Shown piece after piece: positions 1 to 6,409 of a stretch of 6,409 bases of DNA. Source of the DNA: Planctomycetota bacterium (lineage in GTDB: Bacteria; Planctomycetota; Phycisphaerae; UBA1845); assembly GCA_022563055.1 (NCBI GenBank), contig JADFOB010000076.1:1-6409 (forward strand), written 5' to 3'. A program made the translations under genes and the position numbers. Positions within the stretch are counted from its first letter, which is position 1. Each line of letters begins with the position of its first letter. Under the pieces are notes generated by a model. The model had not been told where the DNA came from, ran no database searches, and was given only the letters and a program-made list of their open reading frames with translations.

Positions 1-2
1 GC

Positions 3-128
3 GACATGGTGTTCTATCTCGAGCCGGAGAGATCCCCTGAGCCCGCCAGCGCACCAGCGTCAGCTTCCGAAGCTGAAGACGACAATGAGGATGTAAAGCA
101 GGGACAGCAGCGCGAGGCTCAGAACTAG
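3..128 (+). CDS. Possible 3' end of an unidentified gene (partial at left edge)
   Basis: One + strand frame stays open from base 3 to a TAG stop at 126-128 and would give a 41-residue C-terminal tail. It begins DMVFYLEPERSPEP and continues Ala/Ser/Glu/Asp/Gln-rich, like a disordered protein end. No family can be recognised. Caution: bases 60-128 overlap the 3' end of the minus-strand zinc-ribbon gene in the same codon register. The Glu/Asp/Gln residues there are what the antisense of Leu/Ile/Val membrane codons would give, so this part may be only a shadow. The stretch 3-59 lies outside that gene and is the only independent support. Confidence is low. Confidence 0.25.
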   Translation, partial: DMVFYLEPERSPEPASAPASASEAEDDNEDVKQGQQREAQN

Positions 129-383
129 GGCACCGAGCCCGATCCAAAGCACCGGCGTCCAGGATAGCCATGCCCGGGATCTTGGAGTTCGGAACGTGGA
201 GGGATTGCAGGGGTCGAATACGCGCCCACATTCCGGACATCGGGACTCGGGGAGGGCGTAGAGGCGGTAACCGCACCCCAGGCAGACTGCTGCGACAGGA
301 ACTTCTGCATTCACGGCACGCATCATACGCGACGACGCCGTAGTACGGCAGGATCCGCACACGTCCGTCCGCAGATTCGCCAC
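60..383 (-). CDS. Small zinc-ribbon protein with one C-terminal membrane segment
   Basis: Function unknown. From the longest start (GTG, codon at 381-383) it is 107 residues. A four-cysteine zinc ribbon is clear: C34-x2-C37 and C49-x2-C52, in the contexts CLGCGYRLYALPE and CPECGRVFDP. After a short linker (NPSTFR, then basic residues) comes one long hydrophobic stretch at about residues 75-105, a membrane anchor ending FSFGS. A further CxxC (C9, C12) exists only if the GTG start is used. Neither GTG nor the tandem ATGs (codons 20 and 21, 326-321) has a well-spaced Shine-Dalgarno, so the true protein may start near residue 20. Many small planctomycete proteins share this 'CxxCGYxLxxLP...CPECGRxFDP plus membrane helix' layout; this is recalled family knowledge. 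The ribbon would bind Zn and face the cytoplasm if the helix is a C-terminal anchor (inference). It diverges from the GlmU-like gene. Confidence 0.7.
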   Translation of the reverse strand: MANLRTDVCGSCRTTASSRMMRAVNAEVPVAAVCLGCGYRLYALPESRCPECGRVFDPCNPSTFRTPRSRAWLSWTPVLWIGLGALVLSLALLSLLYILIVVFSFGS

Positions 384-451
384 CCTTCTTGGGATGCAGC
401 CCCGCCGCCAAGGCGTGGACGCGACCCCAGTACAGGCGCTGCGTCGCGCGG

Positions 452-457
452 TATACT
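452..457 (+). promoter_or_regulatory. Candidate -10 box placing the transcript start at the ATG
   Basis: TATACT (5 of 6 matches to TATAAT) ends 6 bases before the ATG at 464. Sigma-70-type transcription usually starts about 7 bases after the -10 hexamer, which would fall on or next to that ATG and give a leaderless mRNA. No good TTGACA-like -35 is visible at the right distance, and no Shine-Dalgarno precedes the ATG, which fits a leaderless start. The box is a short motif and could be chance. Confidence 0.4.
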
Positions 458-463
458 CTCGCC

Positions 464-1708
464 ATGCAGACCGTCGTTCTTTTTGAAGACGAGTCGTACG
501 CCCAGCTTCTGCCGCTGGTCTACTGGCGGACGGTGTTCGAGCTCCACATCGGGCACAGGATCATTCTGGACCGAACCGCACAGTGCCTCGCTTTGCCCGT
601 AAGCGGTGTGTGGACGCGAGAGTGGCTCGCGGCGGTGGCTGCCCATCGCTGCGGCGCACCGGTCAACCAGGCAATCGACGGGTCGACCATCCTGGTCAAC
701 GGACGATGGATCTTTGACGGAGCGGTCAAGTTTCCACCACCACCGGCGATCGGCGTCATCGGCGACGAGATCGCCTACGTCGTTTGTGACACGATTCTGT
801 CATCGAAACTCAGCGCCGCCACCATGCTTGATCCCTCCAAGCGGTGCGATGCGGTCAGCGGCGTGGTGACGGTGGAGGCACCGGGATGGCTTGCCGGCTA
901 TCCGTGGGATTTCGTCGGCAAGCTCGCGGAGCTCTTGAACAGCGATTGGAGCCCGGAGCACGCCTCGATCGACGTCAAGCTTGATCCGCGCGTTGTTGTG
1001 GACGGCCGCGAGCAAATCCACATCGGACACGACGCGCGGATCCATCCGACGGCGGTCATCGATGCCGGGGCGGGCCCCGTCTTCCTCAGCCACAATGTCA
1101 CCGTCGGCGCGCACAGCGTGATCGAAGGACCCATCTACATCGGACCCGGAACGCAGATCAACCCCCATGCCTGGCTCCACGGCGGAAACGCGATTGGACC
1201 CGTCTGCAAACTCGGCGGCGAGATCGACGGGTGCATCATCAGCGGCTACACCAACAAGCCGCACGCCGGCTTTCTTGGCCACAGCTACGTCGGCAGTTGG
1301 GTCAACATCGGAGCGGGGGCGACGAACTCCGATCTGAAGAACACCTATGGCCCCGTGCGCGTTCGGGTCAACAACGTCGAAGTGGATACGGGGCGTACGT
1401 TCTTCGGAGCCATCATCGCCGATCACGCCAAGATCGGGATCAACGCGACGATTCCGACCGGCGGCGTCGTCGGCTTCGCAGCCAATGTCCTTTCGAGCCG
1501 TCCGGCACCCAAGTTCGTGCCCTCGTTTGGGTGGTGGACGGACGACGGGCTCATCAAGGGCGATCCGGCGCGTCTTCTCGATGTGGCGACGCGGGTGATG
1601 GCCCGGCGCGATATCGACATGACGGACGCGGAGGTCGACCTGTTCTTCGATCTCGAGTCGAGGGCTCGAACGCTGGAAGCCCGCCGGAACGACGACCCCC
1701 AACCCTGA
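464..1708 (+). CDS. GlmU-like sugar nucleotidyltransferase / acyltransferase
   Basis: Probably a member of the 'alternative bacterial GlmU' family, proposed to convert glucosamine-1-phosphate to UDP-GlcNAc for cell-envelope synthesis in the cytoplasm. The 414-residue protein has a short divergent nucleotidyltransferase half, starting MQTVVLFEDESYAQLLPLV and followed by WRTVFELHIG. From about residue 183 to 340 there is a left-handed beta-helix with hexapeptide repeats (IHIGHDARIHPTAVIDAG, VTVGAHSVI, IYIGPGTQI). The signature GSWVNIGAGATNSDLKNTYG at 277-296 is typical of this family. The classical GlmU N-terminal GxGTRM loop is absent, as expected for this family. The start at 464 is chosen because homologous sequence begins there; the frame is open 25 codons further upstream, but those residues look non-coding. 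The TGA stop overlaps the first base of a palindromic repeat. Exact substrate is uncertain; a sugar-1-phosphate nucleotidyltransferase with another sugar is possible. Confidence 0.85.
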   Translation: MQTVVLFEDESYAQLLPLVYWRTVFELHIGHRIILDRTAQCLALPVSGVWTREWLAAVAAHRCGAPVNQAIDGSTILVNGRWIFDGAVKFPPPPAIGVIGDEIAYVVCDTILSSKLSAATMLDPSKRCDAVSGVVTVEAPGWLAGYPWDFVGKLAELLNSDWSPEHASIDVKLDPRVVVDGREQIHIGHDARIHPTAVIDAGAGPVFLSHNVTVGAHSVIEGPIYIGPGTQINPHAWLHGGNAIGPVCKLGGEIDGCIISGYTNKPHAGFLGHSYVGSWVNIGAGATNSDLKNTYGPVRVRVNNVEVDTGRTFFGAIIADHAKIGINATIPTGGVVGFAANVLSSRPAPKFVPSFGWWTDDGLIKGDPARLLDVATRVMARRDIDMTDAEVDLFFDLESRARTLEARRNDDPQP

Positions 1709-1795
1709 GCCGCGGGCTTGAGCCCGCGCGAAGCCCCGCCGGTCGAGAGGTTTATCTTGCGATCGAATACTCGCGCAGGCTAAAGCCTGCGGCTC
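1707..1795. repeat. Inverted doublet of a palindromic repeat (REPIN-like), element 1
   Basis: Two 25-base arms, 1707-1731 and 1771-1795, are reverse complements with three mismatches, separated by 39 bases. Each arm holds an 18-base palindrome with 8-base arms and a 2-base centre: CGCGGGCTTGAGCCCGCG at 1711-1728 and CGCAGGCTAAAGCCTGCG at 1774-1791. The three mismatches are arranged so that each internal palindrome is preserved (GGG/CCC in one arm, CAGG/CCTG in the other), which looks like compensatory change. In each arm GAGC directly precedes the palindrome when read inward. This is the architecture of REP doublets (REPINs). The left end supplies the last two bases of the upstream gene's TGA stop. 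Confidence 0.85.
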
Positions 1796-1808
1796 GGTGC
1801 GTGATCGT

Positions 1809-1889
1809 GTAGCGTCCGCCCCCCGTGGCGGACGTTGAGCGTCGTCGCGGTTTCGCCGTTCTACGGCCGCCACGGGGGGCGGACGCTAC
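1809..1889. repeat. Perfect inverted doublet with GTAG-headed hairpins (REPIN-like), element 2
   Basis: Arms 1809-1831 and 1867-1889 are perfect 23-base reverse complements separated by 35 bases. Each arm begins, read inward, with GTAG. The left arm continues into a hairpin: CGTCCGCC (1813-1820), six-base loop, GGCGGACG (1827-1834). The right arm has a shorter 5-bp version of that hairpin (1867-1871 with 1878-1882). GTAG followed by a hairpin is the hallmark of REP sequences handled by RAYT (TnpA-REP, Y1 HUH) transposases; that is established knowledge. No such transposase is in the window. Only 13 bases separate it from element 1. The 7-mer GATCGTG occurs at 1803-1809 and again at 1895-1901, close to either side; this may be chance. 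Confidence 0.85.
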
Positions 1890-2212
1890 TGGCAGATCGT
1901 GCCGTGTCTTGGGCGACCTTCTCGGTTGAGGAACTCTCGGCTGCTGTCAAATTGGCACACTGCGCGGGGTTTCCTGCCTTGATCTGCCAAGCTGGCAGGA
2001 GTGGCCGGCGCGGTGGTGGTCGACCAAGTTCGTCGTAACTCTTTTCTGTACCGCAAGTTACTGCAATCGCGTCAAGCGTGTACTTGTGGCGCGTGCCTTG
2101 CAATTGGTTAGCCGGGCACTGCTACGCCCCGGCCTGTCGGCGGCGCGCTGGGCGGGTCCACGAGATAGAGAATTAGCACCGTTTGTAGTCTTACCAAGAG
2201 GAGAACGGCGAT
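1890..2212 (+). promoter_or_regulatory. Upstream region of the groEL-groES-groEL operon
   Basis: About 320 bases without a convincing gene; they must hold the promoter unless transcription enters from further upstream. I find no CIRCE operator (TTAGCACTC-N9-GAGTGCTAA): only the left seven bases occur, at 2173-2179, with no right arm. No clear sigma-70 or sigma-32 promoter could be read. Visible structure: CTGCCA at 1984-1989 and TGGCAG at 1993-1998 form a 6-base inverted repeat, and TGGCAGATC at 1890-1898 is the exact reverse complement of 1981-1989. Their role is unknown. The Shine-Dalgarno AGGAG is at 2199-2203, 9 bases before the ATG. Confidence 0.45.
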
Positions 2213-3853
2213 ATGACGGTCAAACAGGTGGCCTACGAGCAGGACGCCCGTCAAGCACTTTGGACCGGTGTCGAGAAGCTCGCCCGTGCGGTCAAATCGA
2301 CGCTGGGTCCACGCGGGCGAAACGCGGTCCTGGACAAGAGCTGGGGCGGACCGACCGTGACCAAGGACGGCGTCACGGTGGCGGAGGAGATCGAGCTCCT
2401 CAACAAGTACGAGAACATGGGGGCTCAACTCGTCAAAGAGGCCGCCAGCAAGACCAGCGAGGTCGCCGGCGACGGCACGACGACGGCCACGATTCTGGCG
2501 GAGGCGATCTTCAAGATCGGCCTCAAGAACATTGCCGCCGGGGCGGACGCGTTCGCGCTGAACCGCGGTATCGAGAAGGCTGTCCGGAAGGTTGTCGAGG
2601 GCCTCCGCGAGATGTCGCGACCGGTCAAGGTCTCTAAGCGCGACGACATCATCGCCGTCGCCATGATCTCGGCCAACAACGACGAGACGATCGGCAAGCA
2701 CATTGCCAATGCGTTCGAGAAGGTCGGCAAGGACGGCGTGATTACGGTCGAGGAGGGCAAGACCTCCGAGACGACGATTGACGTTGTCGAGGGAATGCAG
2801 TTCGATCGCGGTTTCCTCTCGCCGCACTTCGTCACCGATCAGGATGCCGTCGAGTGCGTCCTGGATCGCGCGTTCATCCTTATCCATGAAGAGAAAATCA
2901 GCAGCGTCCCCAAGCTGGTGCCGCTGTTGGAGAAAGTAGCCAAGGCGAAGAGGCCGCTGCTTATCATCGCCGAGGACGTCGAAGGCGAAGCACTGGCCAC
3001 GCTCGTGGTCAACAAGCTCCGAGGCATCCTGACATGCTGCGTGGTCAAGGCGCCCGGTTATGGCGATCGGCGGAAGGCCATGCTGCAGGACATCGCCGCC
3101 CTGACGGGCGCGACCGCCATCATGAAGGATCTGGGTCTCGAACTGGACAAGATCTCGATCAGCGATCTGGGTCAGGCCAAGAGGATCCGCATCGACGCCA
3201 ACGATACGACGATCATCGAGGGAGCCGGGTCGACCAAGGACATCCAGGCACGAATCCAGCAGATCGCCTTGGAGATCGAATCGACCACCTCCGACTACGA
3301 CCGTGAGAAGCTCGAGGAGCGTCGGGCCAAGCTGGTCGGCGGCGTCGCGCAGATCAACGTCGGGGCGGCGACCGAAACCGAGCTGAAAGAGAAAAAGGCA
3401 CGCATCGAGGATGCGTTGCACGCGACGCGGGCAGCCATCGAGGAAGGCGTCGTACCGGGCGGCGGTGTCGCCCTGGTTCGATGCGCCGCGAAGATCGACG
3501 AGTTGAAGCTCAAGGGCGATGAGAAGACCGGAGCCCGGATCGTTCGTGAAGCCCTGGCGGCGCCGCTGCGGCAGATCGCCGTCAACGCAGGGCTCAATCC
3601 AGGCGTGGTGCTGCACAAGGTGCTCGCTCGGAGCGGTGCGTACGGCTACAACGCGGAAAGTGGCGAGTACACCGACCTGATGAAGGACGGCGTAATGGAC
3701 CCGACCAAGGTGGTCAACGTGGCCTTGGAGAACGGCGCCAGTGTCGCTCGGATCCTTTTGAGCACCGACGTGTGTATTTCGGACAAGCCCAAGGAGGACG
3801 GCGACGCTGAGGCCGGACCGGGTATGGGCGACGACATGGACATGGGAATGTAG
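2213..3853 (+). CDS. groEL: Chaperonin GroEL, copy 1 (Hsp60, 60 kDa subunit)
   Basis: ATP-driven chaperonin subunit that forms seven-membered cytoplasmic rings and encloses unfolded proteins under a GroES lid. 546 residues, full length and colinear with E. coli GroEL. ATPase features are intact: TLGPRGRN at 30-37, D52 in TKDGV, D87 in GDGTTT, D400 in EDALHA and D496 in DPTKV. The apical helices keep the hydrophobic L261/V265/V266. However, the residue matching E. coli Tyr203, needed for substrate and GroES binding, is His205 (FLSPHF), and Tyr199 is Phe201. At the ring interface R453 (E. coli R452) is kept, but E461 is Asn462. The tail is Met/Asp-rich ([12 protein letters not shown]), a degenerate GGM tail. 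Start fixed by AGGAG 9 bases upstream. First gene of the operon, 48 bases before groES. It is certainly a chaperonin; division of labour with copy 2 is inferred. Confidence 0.98.
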   Translation: MTVKQVAYEQDARQALWTGVEKLARAVKSTLGPRGRNAVLDKSWGGPTVTKDGVTVAEEIELLNKYENMGAQLVKEAASKTSEVAGDGTTTATILAEAIFKIGLKNIAAGADAFALNRGIEKAVRKVVEGLREMSRPVKVSKRDDIIAVAMISANNDETIGKHIANAFEKVGKDGVITVEEGKTSETTIDVVEGMQFDRGFLSPHFVTDQDAVECVLDRAFILIHEEKISSVPKLVPLLEKVAKAKRPLLIIAEDVEGEALATLVVNKLRGILTCCVVKAPGYGDRRKAMLQDIAALTGATAIMKDLGLELDKISISDLGQAKRIRIDANDTTIIEGAGSTKDIQARIQQIALEIESTTSDYDREKLEERRAKLVGGVAQINVGAATETELKEKKARIEDALHATRAAIEEGVVPGGGVALVRCAAKIDELKLKGDEKTGARIVREALAAPLRQIAVNAGLNPGVVLHKVLARSGAYGYNAESGEYTDLMKDGVMDPTKVVNVALENGASVARILLSTDVCISDKPKEDGDAEAGPGMGDDMDMGM

Positions 3854-3901
3854 GCAAATAAGCCCCTAAACCTGGGCAACTAGTACGGAGAATTAAGAGA
3901 A

Positions 3902-4225
3902 ATGGCAACCGCAACTGCAATCGCAAAAAAGATCAAGTTCCGTCCCATGGACGATCGGGTTCTTCTGGACCCATGTGATGCTGATGAGACAACTTCCGGC
4001 GGGATCATCCTGCCGGATACCGCCCGCGAGAAGCCGCAGCGCGGGCTCGTGATCGCCGTGGGACCGGGCAAGCTGCTCGACAGCGGTAACCGCGGCGAGA
4101 TGTCCGTCGGTATCGGTGACGAGGTGTTCTACGGCAAGTACTCCGGTACGGAGATCGACTTTGGAACCGACCAGTATGTTGTCCTCCGCGAGACCGACAT
4201 CCTGGCAATCGTGGGCAACCGCTAA
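3902..4225 (+). CDS. groES: Co-chaperonin GroES (Hsp10)
   Basis: Forms the heptameric lid that closes the GroEL chamber in the cytoplasm. 107 residues against 97 in E. coli; the extra length is mainly an N-terminal extension of about ten residues (MATATAIAKK) before the conserved core start KFRPMDDRVLL. The mobile loop (about residues 25-42) carries the GroEL-binding tripeptide I35-I36-L37 in SGGIILPD, equivalent to E. coli IVL. The core RGLVIAVGPGK, the roof region and the end TDILAIVGNR are typical. A GGAG lies at 3887-3890, 11 bases before the ATG. It sits between two groEL genes, 48 bases after the first and 21 before the second, so one message probably encodes all three. As the only groES in view it may have to serve both GroELs; another copy elsewhere cannot be excluded. 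Confidence 0.97.
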   Translation: MATATAIAKKIKFRPMDDRVLLDPCDADETTSGGIILPDTAREKPQRGLVIAVGPGKLLDSGNRGEMSVGIGDEVFYGKYSGTEIDFGTDQYVVLRETDILAIVGNR

Positions 4226-5857
<1,632 letters not shown>

Positions 5858-5884
5858 GAAGAGAACGGCAGACTGCTTGAAGAC

Positions 5885-5912
5885 GGGGCGGGCGAGCGCG
5901 CCCGCCCCTTTT
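5885..5912 (+). terminator. Rho-independent terminator of the groE operon
   Basis: A perfect 10-bp GC stem (5885-5894 with 5899-5908) with a four-base AGCG loop is followed directly by TTTT at 5909-5912. It starts 27 bases after the groEL copy 2 stop, so it most likely ends the groEL-groES-groEL transcript and separates it from dnaJ. The T-run is short, so read-through is possible. Confidence 0.85.
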
Positions 5913-5962
5913 CATGCCTGCGGGCGCCGACGGTGATTCGGTGGCTTGCATGGAGACTGCGA

Positions 5963-6048
5963 CGTGTGCCACTGCTCTTGAGCAGTGCCGAGCTTCGCCA
6001 GGCCGGGTTCGGTCCACAGAGATCACTGCTCAAGAGCAGTGGCACACG
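5963..6048. repeat. Perfect inverted doublet of a palindromic repeat (REPIN-like), element 3
   Basis: Arms 5963-5987 and 6024-6048 are perfect 25-base reverse complements separated by 36 bases. Each holds an 18-base palindrome of 8-2-8 form: CACTGCTCTTGAGCAGTG at 5970-5987 and CACTGCTCAAGAGCAGTG at 6024-6041. Each palindrome is preceded, read inward, by CGTGTGC. RNA or single-stranded DNA could fold either as two short hairpins or as one 25-bp hairpin. The sequence is unrelated to elements 1 and 2, but size and layout match them. It lies between the groE terminator and dnaJ. Confidence 0.87.
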
Positions 6049-6063
6049 AACCCATCGGGTTAA

Positions 6064-6116
6064 CGCTGCCAAAACGCCGTGCGTGGGCAGCGGATTCCGA
6101 AGTTGCGAGCGCTGCC
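6064..6116 (+). promoter_or_regulatory. dnaJ leader with two mutually exclusive hairpins
   Basis: CGCTGCC occurs at 6064-6070 and again at 6110-6116. GGCAGCG at 6086-6092, between them, is the perfect complement of both. The middle segment can therefore pair upstream (loop 15) or downstream (loop 17), but not both. The downstream pairing ends immediately before a G-rich stretch (6117-6124), about 18 bases before the dnaJ ATG. Such alternatives can act as a switch on translation, but 7-bp stems in GC-rich DNA can arise by chance. The rest of the stretch 5913-6134 holds element 3 and no clear promoter. Confidence 0.3.
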
Positions 6117-6134
6117 GGTGGGGATTGCTGAGGA

Positions 6135-6409
6135 ATGAGTGTGACAGCCGTTCGGCGAGATTACTACGACGTTCTCAGCGTAAACCGGGATGCCACGCCG
6201 GAGCAGATCAAGAAAGCCTATCGGCGAGCGGCGCACAAGCACCACCCCGATCGCAACCAGGGGGATCCCGACGCTGAGCCCAGGTTCAAGGAGGCGGCGC
6301 AGGCGTACGAAGTCCTCTCGGACCCAGCCAAGCGCCAGCGATATGACCGCTATGGTCACGCGGGTCTAAGCGGAGCGGGCATTCACGACTTCAGCCACAT
6401 GGGTGTCGA
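6135..6409 (+). CDS. dnaJ: Chaperone protein DnaJ (Hsp40), N-terminal part, cut by window edge
   Basis: J-domain co-chaperone that stimulates DnaK ATP hydrolysis and hands it unfolded clients in the cytoplasm. The first 91 codons are present and the frame is open to the right edge. The J domain is complete: helix [14 protein letters not shown], helix [16 protein letters not shown], the essential HPD at residues 37-39, helix [16 protein letters not shown], and [13 protein letters not shown] at 66-78. The sequence then enters a region expected to be Gly/Phe-rich; the zinc-finger and client-binding domains lie outside, so a shorter J-protein cannot be strictly excluded. Start is ambiguous: AGGA at 6131-6134 abuts the ATG at 6135 but is well spaced for a GTG at 6141 (two codons later). 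A G-rich stretch at 6117-6124 could serve the ATG. Separate from the groE operon because of the terminator and repeat between them. Confidence 0.95.
   Translation, partial: MSVTAVRRDYYDVLSVNRDATPEQIKKAYRRAAHKHHPDRNQGDPDAEPRFKEAAQAYEVLSDPAKRQRYDRYGHAGLSGAGIHDFSHMGV

Noticed and set aside
1711..1728. Terminator for the GlmU-like gene
   Set aside because: Strong palindrome, but with a two-base centre and no T-run after it. It is better explained as one arm of repeat element 1, though it could still affect mRNA ends.
800..1873. 357-codon open frame on the minus strand across the GlmU-like gene
   Set aside because: Low-complexity Arg/Asp/Ala-rich antisense translation that runs through two repeat elements; the sense frame has clear hexapeptide repeats.
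1954..1970. Sigma-54 promoter suggested by TTGGCAC
   Set aside because: The -12 GC element is not at the required spacing from the -24 GG.
1835..2038. 67-codon open frame on the + strand between the repeats and groEL
   Set aside because: It begins inside repeat element 2, has no Shine-Dalgarno and no recognisable protein features.
2173..2198. CIRCE heat-shock operator
   Set aside because: Only TTAGCAC of the left arm matches; after the 9-base spacer there is no GAGTGCTAA-like right arm.
2108..3616. 502-codon open frame on the minus strand across groEL copy 1
   Set aside because: It lies in the same codon register as groEL. The antisense stays open because Leu TTA/CTA and Ser TCA codons are rare in this GC-rich gene. 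The sense strand is an unmistakable chaperonin.
3862..3877. Hairpin between groEL copy 1 and groES
   Set aside because: Only a 4-bp stem with an 8-base loop and no T-run; too weak to call an attenuator or processing site.
5933..6277. 114-codon open frame on the + strand running through repeat element 3 into dnaJ
   Set aside because: It crosses the inverted repeat and overlaps the J domain in another frame; the translation is Arg/Ser-rich and shadow-like.

Overview
The window looks like GC-rich chromosomal DNA from a member of the Planctomycetota (PVC group). Three things suggest this. There is a small zinc-ribbon/membrane protein with the CPECGRxFDP-type signature I associate with planctomycetes. 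There is an 'alternative GlmU' type sugar nucleotidyltransferase, a family known from Bacteroidetes and Planctomycetes. There is also a double-chaperonin cluster, groEL-groES-groEL, followed by dnaJ. The assignment is an inference from gene content; no rRNA or tRNA is present to test it.

Layout. At the left edge is a possible 3' end of a + strand gene (weak), convergent with a small minus-strand zinc-ribbon membrane protein (about 60-383). A 414-residue GlmU-like protein with a left-handed beta-helix follows (464-1708). Its start codon lies about where transcription would begin from a TATACT box, so the message may be leaderless. The 504-base gap to the first groEL (1709-2212) holds two palindromic repeat doublets side by side (1707-1795 and 1809-1889), then about 320 bases with no gene and no recognisable heat-shock operator.

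The core is one apparent operon: groEL copy 1 (2213-3853), groES (3902-4225) and groEL copy 2 (4247-5857). All three have good Shine-Dalgarno sequences, and a strong rho-independent terminator closes the operon (5885-5912). A third, sequence-unrelated palindromic doublet lies at 5963-6048. After it come a dnaJ leader with two mutually exclusive hairpins and the first 91 codons of dnaJ, which runs off the right edge.

How it fits together. The two GroELs and GroES form the Hsp60/Hsp10 folding chamber, and DnaJ is the J-domain co-chaperone that delivers clients to DnaK, so the right two thirds is a protein-folding locus. Both chaperonins keep the ATPase residues but differ where rings and co-chaperonin meet. 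Copy 1 has His at the position of E. coli Tyr203 and keeps a Met-rich tail. Copy 2 has the canonical apical residues but no tail. Each copy also retains only one partner of the E. coli R452-E461 ring-ring contact, and not the same one. This and the three REPIN-like doublets are the main points worth a second look. I see no phage, CRISPR, toxin-antitoxin or defence system here.
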